Notes under the pieces: generated by a model
Database searches by the model: none
Told to the model about the DNA's origin: nothing
What the model saw: only the letters and a program-made list of their open reading frames with translations
In this document: positions 1-9,440 of the stretch, one piece after another
Layout: each line of letters begins with the position of its first letter
How positions within the stretch are numbered: position 1 is the stretch's first letter
NCBI RefSeq assembly: GCF_005222695.1
Contig: NZ_STGG01000057.1
Span: 186,001-250,000 of the forward strand
Length of the DNA stretch: 64,000 nucleotides
From: Massilia sp. HP4
GTDB taxonomy: Bacteria; Pseudomonadota; Gammaproteobacteria; Burkholderiales; Burkholderiaceae_D
Direction of reading: 5' to 3'
Position numbers and translations under genes: made by a program

Positions 1-1415
1 GCGTCCATGCGCGGGGCATAACGGTGCTCCACCTGCCACTGCGCCTCGATCGCTGCGAGCGATTCCCAATAGCCGCAGGCCAGGCCAGCCAGATAGGCCG
101 CGCCCAGGGCGGTGGTCTCGGTCACGCGCGGACGCACCACCTCCACGCCCAGCAGGTCGGCCTGGAACTGCATCAGCAAGTCGTTGCGCGCGGCGCCGCC
201 GTCCGCGCGCAGCTCGGTGACGGCGCAGTCCGCATCTTTCTGCATCGCATTCAATAGCTCGGCGCTCTGGTAGGCAATGGCCTCGACCGCGGCGCGCGCG
301 ATATGGGCAGCAGTGGTGCCGCGGGTCATACCGAGGATGGTGCCGCGCGCATACGGATCCCAGTGCGGCGCACCGAGCCCGGTAAACGCCGGCACCAGCA
401 TCACGCCGCCGCTGTCCGGCACGCTGGTGGCGAGCGCCTCGACTTCGTGCGATTGGCGGATGATGCCGAGACCGTCGCGCAGCCACTGCACGGTGGCGCC
501 GCCCATGAAGACGCTGCCTTCCAACAGGTAATCCGTGCGGCCGCCGACTGTCCAGCCGACCGTCGCCAACAGGCGGTTGCGCGAGACCGGCGCAGCATCG
601 CCTGCGTGCATCAGCATGAAGCATCCGGTGCCATAGGTATTCTTGACCAGGCCCTTGCGGTGGCAGGCTTGCCCGAAGGTAGCCGCCTGCTGGTCGCCGG
701 CGACGCCGGCAATCGGAATCGCATGCCCGAACCATTCCTCGGCCGCCAGTCCGACCATGCCGGCACTGGGAACGACCTCGGGCAGCAGCGCGCGCGGGAT
801 GTCGAACAGCGCCAGCAAGTCGTCGTCCCAGGCCAGGCTGTGGATGTTGAACAGCATCGTGCGCGCGGCATTGCTGGTGTCGGTGACGTGGCGGCCGCAC
901 AGGCGGTAGACCAGCCAGCTGTCGACGGTGCCGAAGGCCAGCTCGCCCTTGTCCGCACGGGCTCGCGCGCCGGGCACGTGCTCCAGCAGCCATTGCAGCT
1001 TGGTGGCCGAAAAATAGGCGTCGAGTTCGAGGCCGGAGCGTTCCTGGATCAAGGCCGCCCTGCCCGCCTCGCGCAAGCGGTCGCAGGCGCCGGCGGTGCG
1101 CCGGTCTTGCCACACGATGGCATTGGCCACCGGTTCGCCCGTCGCGCGGTCCCACACCAGCGTGGTCTCGCGCTGGTTGGCGATGCCGATCGCGGCGACC
1201 TGCGACGCCTTGACGCCGCTTTGCGCCAGCACCTCGCGCGCGCAGGCGAGCTGGCTGTGCCAGATGTCGAGCGGGTCATGCTCGACCCAGCCGGGCTGGG
1301 GAAAATATTGGGGGTACTCGCGCTGGCAGCTGGCGACCGGCAGGCCGGCGCGGTCGAACAGGATGGCGCGCGAGCTGGTCGTGCCCTGGTCGAGGGCGAG
1401 GATGTAGTGCGTCAA
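1..1415 (-). CDS. glpK: Glycerol kinase, 3' end cut by window edge
   Basis: ATP-dependent cytosolic kinase converting glycerol to sn-glycerol 3-phosphate. About 471 codons are visible and the last 25-30 residues lie beyond the left edge. The N-terminus carries the FGGY-type signature ALDQGTTSSR, followed by NQRETT, GTVDSWL and AGDQQAA, then NTYGTGCFML, AFTGLGAPHWDPYARG and a C-terminal DGGAARNDLLMQFQAD; the match to E. coli GlpK runs the whole length. The start is taken as TTG at 1415-1413, because a GGAG sits about six bases upstream and the translation THYILALDQG aligns with the family N-terminus. No ATG lies near that point. It is downstream of and co-oriented with rnpB. No other glycerol genes are in view. 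Confidence 0.93.
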   Translation of the reverse strand, partial: MTHYILALDQGTTSSRAILFDRAGLPVASCQREYPQYFPQPGWVEHDPLDIWHSQLACAREVLAQSGVKASQVAAIGIANQRETTLVWDRATGEPVANAIVWQDRRTAGACDRLREAGRAALIQERSGLELDAYFSATKLQWLLEHVPGARARADKGELAFGTVDSWLVYRLCGRHVTDTSNAARTMLFNIHSLAWDDDLLALFDIPRALLPEVVPSAGMVGLAAEEWFGHAIPIAGVAGDQQAATFGQACHRKGLVKNTYGTGCFMLMHAGDAAPVSRNRLLATVGWTVGGRTDYLLEGSVFMGGATVQWLRDGLGIIRQSHEVEALATSVPDSGGVMLVPAFTGLGAPHWDPYARGTILGMTRGTTAAHIARAAVEAIAYQSAELLNAMQKDADCAVTELRADGGAARNDLLMQFQADLLGVEVVRPRVTETTALGAAYLAGLACGYWESLAAIEAQWQVEHRYAPRMD

Positions 1416-1482
1416 TGGCGTCTCCGGGCCGGCACGGCCGGCGCGGCACGCCAGGGCAAAGCGGTCCGGGTCGACCGTCGAC

Positions 1483-1505
1483 GATGCACGCGGATCGCGT
1501 GCATC
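1483..1505. other. Perfect 10-bp hairpin between rnpB and glpK
   Basis: GATGCACGCG at 1483-1492 and its exact complement CGCGTGCATC at 1496-1505 are separated by three bases. It lies just past the 3' end of RNase P RNA and about 70 bp before the glpK start. No U-tract follows it in the rnpB direction, so it is not a canonical intrinsic terminator. It could be an RNA stem limiting rnpB 3' ends or a protein-binding palindrome for glpK. Confidence 0.5.
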
Positions 1506-1518
1506 AGAATTAAAAGTA

Positions 1519-1871
1519 AAGCAGGCCGATAGGCCGGATTCTGTGTAGCACCACCTTGCGGCGGCACATGGACAGCCATTCCTCTAGGCGCTGGATTACT
1601 CCAGCGCTCAAGCTTCCTACCCGCACGCTCCGCGAGCAACATCAACGCGTGCCTATTTGGAATTGCTCCAGGTGGAGGTTACCGCGTTTCACCGTAACTT
1701 AATACGCTCGTCTCTGTGGCCCTATTCCTCGCCTTATACCGCTGGCTTGCGCCAGGCGGCTTTCAGCGGACGGCCGTTAACCGTCACCCCGCTCTATGGA
1801 GTCCGGACCTTCCTCCCGTCCACGACCTTGCGGCGTGGACCAGCGACTGTCTGGCCTGCTTCACGGTCGTC
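1519..1871 (-). ncRNA. rnpB: RNase P RNA (class A)
   Basis: Catalytic RNA of RNase P, which trims tRNA 5' leaders. Read on the minus strand, the 5' portion near 1820-1800 has GGAGGAAGGTCCGGACTCC, matching the conserved P4/J3-4 block. The 3' portion at 1545-1522 has ACAGAATCCGGCCTATCGG, the P4/3'-end block. In between are GGTGACGG, the GAAACGCGGTAACC-type loop and a central AGGAAGCTTGAGCG segment, all in the order seen in type A RNAs. The length of about 350 nt is normal. The ends are estimated from the conserved blocks and could be off by about 10 nt. Confidence 0.93.
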
Positions 1872-2055
1872 ATTGTACCCGATGCCGACCCCGCCCGGCG
1901 GCACAAAGCGGCATCGAGCTTGGCAAGCCCGGCGTCGGGGGCCTGAAAAAGAAGTGTGGTGTTGAACGTCGGAAAACCTTACAGAACGAAATTTGTATAT
2001 CTATGCATATTAAATTTCCCAGTTGAAATCAACGATGTAGATAGAAATATTCCTC

Positions 2056-2072
2056 AGGCACAGTTGTTGCAT
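2056..2072 (+). promoter_or_regulatory. Sigma-54 (-24/-12) promoter of the PEP-CTERM gene
   Basis: AGGCAC at 2056-2061 and TTGCAT at 2067-2072 place GG and GC exactly ten bases apart, as in the sigma-54 consensus TGGCAC-N5-TTGCW. Start of transcription would be near 2082, leaving a leader of about 25 nt that contains the AGGGAG ribosome site before the ATG at 2107. A small palindrome, GTTGA-AA-TCAAC (2022-2033), lies about 55 bp upstream of that start point. Some PEP-CTERM genes are known to depend on RpoN and the PrsK/PrsR two-component system, which fits, but no such regulator is in view. Confidence 0.6.
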
Positions 2073-2106
2073 ACATGGATGGCTCCAACAACCAGGGAGA
2101 AACAAT

Positions 2107-2682
2107 ATGTTGCTGAAATCGTTTAGCAAGCTGCTCGTGGGTTTATCGTTCCTCGTTTCGGCCTCCGCCTTCGCCATACCAACCACCGTTACCGTCGACC
2201 TCGAAACCATTCCGAGTTACGGTGAACTCGGCGATTTCGATAATTTCGTCGGTTATATCGATGTGGGCGCCAATTCAACCATTACCAGTATCGGATTCGA
2301 CGTCAACTTGACCGCCTTCGGTCCGAGCTGGCTGTCCGAACTGCGGGTGGCGATCGAGCGCAGCGACCTGCTGGCTGGGGTCCTGATGCCGGTGTCGGGC
2401 GTATCCGGTTCGGGCACCGGCAGTTTCAGCGGCTTCTACGACCTGGTGGCCCTGGGCTTCGACTTCCAGATCGGCGCCGACGGCCTGCTGCGCTTCGAAT
2501 TCTACGAATCGTTCGACGATTTCTTCGGCGCCGACGGCATCTGGAACTTTGGCACCTTCTATATCGGCGTGGATACGGCCGAGGCGCCACCGACCGACGT
2601 GCCGGAACCGGCAAGCATCCTGCTGCTGGCTGCCGGCCTGGCGACCATGCGTTATGCCGGCCGTCGCCGCGCTGCCAAATGA
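2107..2682 (+). CDS. PEP-CTERM sorting-domain surface protein
   Basis: 191-residue exported protein. Residues 1-23 form a Sec signal peptide ending in SASAFA. The C-terminus carries a PEP-CTERM sorting signal: VPEPAS at about 165-170, a hydrophobic helix LLLAAGLATM, then a basic RRR tail. Proteins of this type are cut and released or anchored by exosortase (EpsH/XrtA) and often accompany exopolysaccharide or floc formation. The middle is acidic and Gly/Phe-rich with no domain I recognise; it resembles other all-beta PEP-CTERM cargo. An AGGGAGA ribosome site precedes the ATG. Upstream DNA is distinctly AT-rich and holds a sigma-54-like promoter. The exosortase must be encoded elsewhere. Confidence 0.85.
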   Translation: MLLKSFSKLLVGLSFLVSASAFAIPTTVTVDLETIPSYGELGDFDNFVGYIDVGANSTITSIGFDVNLTAFGPSWLSELRVAIERSDLLAGVLMPVSGVSGSGTGSFSGFYDLVALGFDFQIGADGLLRFEFYESFDDFFGADGIWNFGTFYIGVDTAEAPPTDVPEPASILLLAAGLATMRYAGRRRAAK

Positions 2683-3075
2683 ACCGCGGATTGGCGGTGC
2701 GCTGAATCGGCAGCAGGTATTTGCAGCCGATCGCCTCGGCCATTATCCGCAAGCAGTCATCCTGGATAATGGCCGCAACCAATTCATTCGCCGCCCATAT
2801 TCACATCGCACCGGCGGCGCCATTCATTTTTTTGACGTAAAGCAGCCGATCCTGCGCAATATGGAATAAGCCGGAATAAAACGATATTTTATCGCCGGCG
2901 ATATTATGCGTATCGCGCGATCCACCTCGACCAGCCCGGCGCCGCGCCCGCCGGCGCCAGGCCATCCTCTGCCCTGCCCGTTTTTTCTGTAATTTGATGT
3001 CGCCATTTCAAAAGCCACTGCCGGGCCGCTCACCTAGAATGCCCGGCAAGCCTCTTTGACAAGGATGACCTCACC
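2683..3075. other. Intergenic region, no convincing gene
   Basis: About 390 bp of mixed composition between the PEP-CTERM gene and the ThDP enzyme. I see no stop-free frame with plausible codon use and no strong terminator. A TAGAAT at 3035-3040 could be a -10 element for the downstream gene, but no good -35 partner lies 16-18 bp upstream. An AAGGA ribosome site occurs just before the ATG at 3076. Confidence 0.5.
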
Positions 3076-4773
3076 ATGACGCACCCTTCCCGCACCGGCG
3101 GCCAGATCCTGGTCGACGCGCTCCACGTCCACGGCGTCGACACCGCCTTCGGCGTCCCCGGCGAAAGCTACCTGGACGTGCTCGACGCGCTGCACGACTC
3201 GGATATCCGTTTCGTGATCAACCGCCAGGAAGGGGGGGCGGCATTCATGGCCGAGGCCTACGGCAAGATGACCGGTAAACCTGGCATCTGCTTCGTCACC
3301 CGTGGCCCCGGCGCCACCAATGCCTCGATCGGCGTGCACACCGCATTCCAGGATTCCACGCCGATGATCCTGTTCATCGGCCAGGTTGGCAACGATTTCG
3401 TCGACCGCGAGGCGTTCCAGGAAATCGACTACCGCCGCATGTACGGCCAGATGGCGAAATGGGTGGCCCAGATCGACCGCGCCGACCGCATTCCCGAATA
3501 CCTGGCGCGCGCCTTCCAGGTCGCCACCAGCGGCCGTCCCGGTCCGGTGGTGCTGGCGCTGCCGGAAGACATGCTGATCGACACCGCCGCAGTGGCCGAC
3601 ACCCGCCCCTATCGACCCGTGCACGGCGCGCCATCGGGCGAGCAAATCGGCGAACTGCGCGCCATGCTGCAGGATGCCCGACGCCCGATCGTGCTGCTGG
3701 GCGGCGGCACCTGGAATGCACAAGCCTGCGCCGACCTGGCGCGCTTCGCCGAAGCCAACCACTTGCCGGTGGGCTGCACCTTCCGCTTCCAGGACCTGCT
3801 CGACAACGCCCACCCGAACTACGTCGGCGACGTCGGCATCGGCATCAACCCGAAACTGGCCGCGCGCGTGAAGGAAGCCGACCTGGTGATCGCCATCGGC
3901 CCGCGCCTGGGCGAGATGACGACCGGCGGCTACACGCTGCTCGATTCGCCCGTGCCGCGCCAGCGCCTGGTGCATATCCACCCGGCCCCGGAAGAACTGG
4001 GCAGCGTCTACCAGGGCGAACTCATGATCGCCAGCGGCATGCCGCAAGCCTGCGCGATGCTGGCCGCGATGGAACCGGTCGACGCCGGCGCCTGGCAAGA
4101 CAGCGTGGCCGAGGCCAGGGCGGAACTGGCCGCGTGGCAGGCGCAACCCGCGCTGCTGCAGCAAGGCGTGCCGCTCGACCTGTGGCAAGTGGTGCAGGAA
4201 TTGATGGACCAACTGCCGCACGACGCCATCATCACGAACGGCGCCGGCAACTACGCCTCGTGGGCGCACCGTTTCTATCGCTACGGCGGCATGCGCACCC
4301 AGCTGGCGCCGACCAATGGCGCCATGGGATACGCCGTGCCGGCCGGCGTGGCGGCCAAGATCGTGTGGCCGGAACGCGCCGTGGTCACCTTCGCCGGCGA
4401 CGGCGAATTCATGATGACCGGCCAGGAACTGGCGACCGCCGTGCAATACGGCGCCGGCGTGGTGATCCTGGTCTTTAACAACAATATGTTCGGCACCATC
4501 CGCATGCACCAGGAGCGCACGTATCCGGGCCGCGTATCGGGCACCGGCCTGCACAATCCGGACTTCGCCGCCCTCGCCCGCGCCTACGGCGGCCATGGCG
4601 AGATCGTCGACAAGACCGAGGACTTCGCAGCGGCGCTGCGCCGCGCGCTCGAACATGCCGAACAGCACAAGCTGCCGGCCGTGATCGAATTGCGCTACGA
4701 CGGCAACCTGATCACGCCGAGCGCCACGCTGGAAACGATCCGCAAGCAGGCCGAAGCGGCCAGGGCCGGCTAG
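3076..4773 (+). CDS. ThDP-dependent enzyme, acetolactate-synthase-like
   Basis: 565-residue member of the thiamine-diphosphate-dependent decarboxylase/ligase family (acetolactate synthase large subunit, benzoylformate decarboxylase, oxalyl-CoA decarboxylase and relatives). The N-terminal PYR domain has the catalytic glutamate at E52 in NRQEGGAAF. A central domain follows, then the C-terminal PP domain with the ThDP motif GDGEF at 441-445 and NNN about 30 residues later, the usual spacing for Mg-ThDP binding. The exact substrate cannot be read from sequence. No ilvN-type small subunit is adjacent, so a role in branched-chain synthesis is not supported by context. An AAGGA ribosome site precedes the ATG. 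The stop codon overlaps the stop of the convergent small gene. Confidence 0.8.
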   Translation: MTHPSRTGGQILVDALHVHGVDTAFGVPGESYLDVLDALHDSDIRFVINRQEGGAAFMAEAYGKMTGKPGICFVTRGPGATNASIGVHTAFQDSTPMILFIGQVGNDFVDREAFQEIDYRRMYGQMAKWVAQIDRADRIPEYLARAFQVATSGRPGPVVLALPEDMLIDTAAVADTRPYRPVHGAPSGEQIGELRAMLQDARRPIVLLGGGTWNAQACADLARFAEANHLPVGCTFRFQDLLDNAHPNYVGDVGIGINPKLAARVKEADLVIAIGPRLGEMTTGGYTLLDSPVPRQRLVHIHPAPEELGSVYQGELMIASGMPQACAMLAAMEPVDAGAWQDSVAEARAELAAWQAQPALLQQGVPLDLWQVVQELMDQLPHDAIITNGAGNYASWAHRFYRYGGMRTQLAPTNGAMGYAVPAGVAAKIVWPERAVVTFAGDGEFMMTGQELATAVQYGAGVVILVFNNNMFGTIRMHQERTYPGRVSGTGLHNPDFAALARAYGGHGEIVDKTEDFAAALRRALEHAEQHKLPAVIELRYDGNLITPSATLETIRKQAEAARAG

Positions 4774-4982
4774 AAGAACGGCGGAACAGGCTCGAGCCCC
4801 AGTTCGGCCGGCAGCGGGATCGGCCGGTCGAACAGGCTGGCCGGTTCGCCGGACGGCTGGGTGAGGAACAGCGCGACCAGGGCGATGAAGGCCCAGACGA
4901 CGGTAGTGCGCAGGATGCCGGCGCGACCGTCCATGGCATTGTCGCCATACACCAGCCGCCTGAAAAAATTGGAGATTGTCAC
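4770..4982 (-). CDS. Small hypothetical membrane protein
   Basis: 70 residues starting at GTG (4982-4980) with a GGGG run about ten bases upstream. A single hydrophobic segment, TTVVWAFIALVALFL, spans roughly residues 26-40, flanked by a basic N-terminus and a Pro-rich C-terminus. Its stop shares the palindromic CTAG with the stop of the ThDP enzyme gene, so the two are convergent and overlapping. Frame and composition look coding, but no family is recognised. The function is unknown. Confidence 0.55.
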   Translation of the reverse strand: MTISNFFRRLVYGDNAMDGRAGILRTTVVWAFIALVALFLTQPSGEPASLFDRPIPLPAELGLEPVPPFF

Positions 4983-5214
4983 GGTGTACCCCGTTTGCTG
5001 AATGCGGTTGATCTTCTTGTTGTCAATCTAGTCTATCCAGGCGCCGCACTGTTGAGCAGGCGCCGAAGATATGACAGTCGCGTGCGGTCGTGGTTCCGCT
5101 CGCGTGCACGCTTGTGTGCAATCCGGTTCCGTATTGCTGCTCTGGTAAAATATTCGCTAGTTTTTTCATCGCCGGCCACGCCGGCGTCCGCACGCAGTCC
5201 CGCCACCAGACACT

Positions 5215-6336
5215 ATGTTTAGCTTCTTCAAGAGAAAAAAAGCGCCTGAAACACCGGCGCCGGAACCGGTCGTGCCGGTTGCGCCTGCGCCGGCGCCGGC
5301 CCCAGCACCCGTGCCGGTCCCTGCGCCAGTCGCTGCGGCGCCGCGCATTTCCCCTGCACCCGCCGAAGCCAGCGTCCTGCACGAAGGCGCCAACCTGTTC
5401 CCCGAAACCGCCGAACGCCCCACCACCGAGGCTGAAAAGAAAACCTCGTGGATGACGCGCCTGAAGGCCGGCCTGTCCAAGACGTCGAGCAACCTGTCGC
5501 TGCTGTTCGTCGGCGCCCGCATCGACGAAGACCTGTACGAGGAACTCGAAGCGGCATTGCTGATGTCGGATGCCGGCATGGACGCCACCGAGCATTTGCT
5601 GGGCGAGTTGCGGCGCAAGGTCAAGGAAGACAAGCTGCTCGACGCCGCCGCCGTCAAGGGCGCGCTCAAGGAGCTGATGATCGACCTGTTGCGGCCGCTG
5701 CAAAAGCCGCTGGAACTGGGCCGCCACGAACCGCTGGTGATGATGATCTCGGGCGTCAACGGCGCCGGCAAGACCACCACCATCGGCAAGCTGGCCAAGC
5801 ATATGCAAGGCTTCGACCAGTCGGTGCTGCTCGCTGCCGGCGACACCTTCCGCGCCGCCGCGCGCGAGCAATTGATGGTCTGGGGCCAGCGCAACAATGT
5901 CACCGTGATCTCGCAGCAGTCGGGCGACCCGGCCGCCGTCGCCTTCGACGCGGTGCAGTCGGGCAAGGCGCGCGGCACCGACGTCGTGATGGTCGACACC
6001 GCCGGCCGCCTGCCGACCCAGTTGCACCTGATGGAAGAACTGAAGAAGATCAAGCGCGTGATCGGCAAGGGCATGGATGGCGCGCCACACGAGACCTTGC
6101 TGGTCATCGACGGCAATACCGGCCAGAACGCACTGGCGCAAGTGAAGGCCTTCGACGATGCGCTGCAACTGACCGGCCTGGTCGTGACCAAGCTGGACGG
6201 CACCGCCAAGGGCGGCGTGCTGGCGGCGATCGCGCGCACCCGTCCGATTCCCGTGTACTTCATCGGTGTCGGCGAGAAGCTGGAAGACCTGCAGCCCTTC
6301 AACGCCGAAGAATTCGTCGAAGCGCTACTCGGCTGA
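5215..6336 (+). CDS. ftsY: Signal recognition particle receptor FtsY
   Basis: 373-residue SRP receptor GTPase that docks SRP-ribosome complexes at the inner membrane. After a short basic start (FSFFKRKK) comes a Pro/Ala-rich acidic linker to about residue 60, the usual variable A region. Then follow the helical N domain and the G domain: P-loop GVNGAGKT at 180-187, DTAGR at 261-265 and TKLDGTAKGG from 325. The C-terminal VGEKLEDLQPF is diagnostic of FtsY. It heads a tight cluster with ftsE and ftsX, a linkage conserved in many proteobacteria. The ATG at 5215 has only a weak ribosome site. A TAAAAT about 70 bp upstream may be the -10 element. Confidence 0.97.
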   Translation: MFSFFKRKKAPETPAPEPVVPVAPAPAPAPAPVPVPAPVAAAPRISPAPAEASVLHEGANLFPETAERPTTEAEKKTSWMTRLKAGLSKTSSNLSLLFVGARIDEDLYEELEAALLMSDAGMDATEHLLGELRRKVKEDKLLDAAAVKGALKELMIDLLRPLQKPLELGRHEPLVMMISGVNGAGKTTTIGKLAKHMQGFDQSVLLAAGDTFRAAAREQLMVWGQRNNVTVISQQSGDPAAVAFDAVQSGKARGTDVVMVDTAGRLPTQLHLMEELKKIKRVIGKGMDGAPHETLLVIDGNTGQNALAQVKAFDDALQLTGLVVTKLDGTAKGGVLAAIARTRPIPVYFIGVGEKLEDLQPFNAEEFVEALLG

Positions 6337-6350
6337 CCAGGCAAGGACCC

Positions 6351-7022
6351 ATGATCGCATTCCAGTCGGTATCCAAACAGTACACCCACGGCGACTCCCA
6401 GGGCGCCTACGCCTTGCATGACGTCTCGCTCGATATCGCCAGGGGCGAGCTGGTCTACCTGGCCGGCCCTTCCGGCGCCGGCAAGTCGACCCTCATGAAG
6501 ATGGTGGCGGCGGTCGAGCGTCCCAGCAGCGGCAAGGTGATCGTCAACGGCCAGGACATCGGCCGCATCAAGCCGGCCGGGATTCCCTTCTTGCGCCGCA
6601 ATATTGGCATCATCTTCCAGCAGCAGCGCCTGCTCAACGACCGCAACATCCTGGCCAATACCATGCTGCCGCTGCTGGTGACGGGCGCGCGCACGGCCGA
6701 CGCCGCCCAGCGCGCCCGCGCCGCCCTCGACCGGGTCGGCCTGCTCGATCGCGCCAGGGCCATGCCCCTCGAACTGTCGGGCGGCGAGCAGCAGCGGGTG
6801 GCGGTCGCGCGGGCGATCGTCAACCGGCCGCAGATCATCCTGGCCGACGAACCCACCGCCAACCTCGACCGGGTAGCGGCCGACAAGGTGCTCGATGCGC
6901 TGCGTGCCTTCCACGCCGCCGGGGTGACCTGCGTGATCTCGACCCATGACGAGCAAGTACTGGCAGGCAGCGCGCGCGTGATCCGCCTCGAGCAGGGCCG
7001 GCTGGTCGGAGGTCAAGCATGA
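6351..7022 (+). CDS. ftsE: Cell division ATP-binding protein FtsE
   Basis: 223-residue ABC ATPase that works with FtsX at the division septum to activate peptidoglycan hydrolases. Walker A GPSGAGKST is at 39-47, the Q-loop IIFQQQRLL follows, and the signature LSGGEQQRVAVARA and Walker B ILADEPTANLD precede the H-loop STHDEQV. The ATG at 6351 is chosen because IAFQSVSKQY aligns with family N-termini and lies 15 bp after the ftsY stop; the frame stays open further upstream but that part overlaps ftsY. The 3' end overlaps ftsX by four bases (ATGA). Confidence 0.96.
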   Translation: MIAFQSVSKQYTHGDSQGAYALHDVSLDIARGELVYLAGPSGAGKSTLMKMVAAVERPSSGKVIVNGQDIGRIKPAGIPFLRRNIGIIFQQQRLLNDRNILANTMLPLLVTGARTADAAQRARAALDRVGLLDRARAMPLELSGGEQQRVAVARAIVNRPQIILADEPTANLDRVAADKVLDALRAFHAAGVTCVISTHDEQVLAGSARVIRLEQGRLVGGQA

Positions 7023-7948
7023 GCCCGTGGCTGCGCCAGCACCGTTTCGCCCTCGGGGCCGCGCTGTCGACGGTGCGCAAGTCGCCCGGCAGCTTCCTGT
7101 TCAATGTGCTGGTGGTCGCGCTCGCATTGACCCTGCCGTTCGCCGGCCTCACCCTGCTCGACAATGTACGTCCGCTGTCCGAGCAATTGTCGGTCGATCC
7201 AGAGATCAGCCTGTTCATGCGCGAGGACACCAGCCGCGCCGATGCGCAGGCGCTGGCGCCGCGGATCCGCCAGATCGTCGCACCGCAGGGTGGACAAGGA
7301 GCCGAGATTGCCTTCATCCCGCGCGAGCAGGCGCTCGCTTCGCTCAAGGAACGCAGCGGCCTAGGCGACGTGCTGGAAACCCTGGGCGACAATCCCTTGC
7401 CCGACAGCTATGTAATGAAGCTGGAAGGCTTCGCCAGCGCCGGCGCCGCCGACCAGGTGGACCTGATCACCGAGCGCCTGGGCGAATTGCCCGGCGTGGA
7501 AACGGTGCAGGTCGATTCGGCCTGGGTCAAGCGCCTGGCGGCAATGCTGGCGATCCTGCGCCTGGCATTGCTGCTGCTGGCGGCCACCCTGGGCATCGTC
7601 GTGATCGCGGTCGTGTTCAACACGATCCGCCTGCAGGTGCTGACGCAGAAAGAAGAAATTTCGGTATCCAAGTTGCTGGGCGCGACCAACGATTTCATCC
7701 ACCGTCCCTTCTTCTATACCGGCGCCCTGCTGGGCCTGTGCGCCGGCGCGGTGGCGCTGGGTGCGGTGACCCTGGCGCTGCGGCCGCTGAATGGCGCCAT
7801 CCTGGAATTCGCCCGGCTGTACGGGTCGACTTTCCAGCTGGCGCCGCTGGGTGGACCGGAAATTGCCGGCCTGCTGGCGATCAGCGCCGCCCTGGGCCTG
7901 GTCGGCGCCCTGCTGTCGGTGCGGCGCCACCTGGCGCGCCAGCGCTGA
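7019..7948 (+). CDS. ftsX: Cell division protein FtsX
   Basis: 309-residue inner-membrane partner of FtsE. The layout is standard for FtsX: a cytoplasmic N-terminus, TM1 around residues 28-48, a periplasmic domain to about 175, then three TM segments (AMLAILRLALLLLAATLGIVVIAVV in part, GALLGLCAGAVALGAV in part, and the last near 285-305). The conserved ISVSKLLGATNDFI-type cytoplasmic loop is present. The start overlaps the ftsE stop, indicating translational coupling. No gene follows in the operon; the next 580 bp are a spacer and the rpoH leader. Confidence 0.95.
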   Translation: MSPWLRQHRFALGAALSTVRKSPGSFLFNVLVVALALTLPFAGLTLLDNVRPLSEQLSVDPEISLFMREDTSRADAQALAPRIRQIVAPQGGQGAEIAFIPREQALASLKERSGLGDVLETLGDNPLPDSYVMKLEGFASAGAADQVDLITERLGELPGVETVQVDSAWVKRLAAMLAILRLALLLLAATLGIVVIAVVFNTIRLQVLTQKEEISVSKLLGATNDFIHRPFFYTGALLGLCAGAVALGAVTLALRPLNGAILEFARLYGSTFQLAPLGGPEIAGLLAISAALGLVGALLSVRRHLARQR

Positions 7949-8379
7949 TCGGGGAGCGTCGCCGCCCGCCTGCGGCCCTCCTACAATCTTGCGATGAAAA
8001 AAATGCACGGCAAGGTGTTGAAAACGCGATAAGCGTCACCACTTGTGCTAGCAGGGCGAGGCGGCCCTCTCGTGCGGCTGCCTGCCTTCTTATAAAACAA
8101 GATCACGTCGCATGACACCGCAATGAATCCTACGGCCTAGCTGCCATCCCCTACGCGTCCACGCGCAAAAGTCCTACAGGCTGCGCGTTGGCTACGTGCG
8201 CCATTCAACAGAGTACGGACTTCTACCGCCGTAATCTGTCTCTAACGTTATTCCAGTCGTCCCTGGCTCACTTCTGAGACAAATCAACTGGGCATGCAAG
8301 TCCTGCTCTACAGTGGAACCGTCGGCAATTCGATTCCCACGAGCAATACTTTGAACAATCTTAAGCGCCAGGACCACTT
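7949..8379. other. Unexplained spacer between ftsX and the rpoH operator
   Basis: About 430 bp with lower GC and many stops in all frames, unlike its neighbours. A TACAAT at 7982-7987 sits six bases before an ATG (7994) opening a 12-codon frame (MKKMHGKVLKTR, stop at 8030-8032), a layout that would suit a leaderless message. The frame has no supporting homology. TTGAAC at 8351-8356 may be the -35 of an rpoH promoter. No tRNA-like fold or terminator is evident. Confidence 0.4.
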
Positions 8380-8406
8380 CTAGCACTCACCCCGGGGGAG
8401 TGCTAA
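8380..8406 (+). promoter_or_regulatory. CIRCE operator (HrcA site) in the rpoH leader
   Basis: CTAGCACTC (8380-8388), nine bases, then GAGTGCTAA (8398-8406). The consensus CIRCE element is TTAGCACTC-N9-GAGTGCTAA, so only the first base differs and the spacer length is exact. HrcA is the heat-sensitive repressor that binds CIRCE, classically at groESL and hrcA-grpE-dnaK operons. The element lies 125 bp before the rpoH start codon, next to possible promoter elements TTGAAC (8351) and TAATAT (8404). Confidence 0.85.
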
Positions 8407-8531
8407 TATATGGTCCAAGGCAATCGAAATTCAAGTCACGCATCCGGGTAACAAGCCGTAACAGTGGTGCCGCAAAGCAATCATCTGTGGCACATTGTGG
8501 ATGCAGCAAGATTACTACGAGGGAAATGAAT

Positions 8532-9422
<891 letters not shown>

Positions 9423-9440
9423 GCCTCGTCACGCCCCCCC

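Noticed and set aside
3034..4668. A 544-codon minus-strand frame opposite the ThDP enzyme
   Set aside because: It has the same antisense composition and no ribosome site; the plus-strand enzyme is intact with a clear ThDP motif.
5276..5345. Repeated Pro/Ala codons resembling a DNA repeat
   Set aside because: This is the variable acidic/Pro-Ala linker of FtsY, a normal feature of the protein.
5448..6350. Extension of the ftsE frame upstream through ftsY
   Set aside because: The extension is Arg-rich and overlaps ftsY in another frame; FtsE proteins start at the ATG at 6351.
8400..8531. Upstream start for rpoH adding 44 residues
   Set aside because: The extension overlaps the CIRCE right arm, has no ribosome site and does not resemble sigma-32 N-termini.
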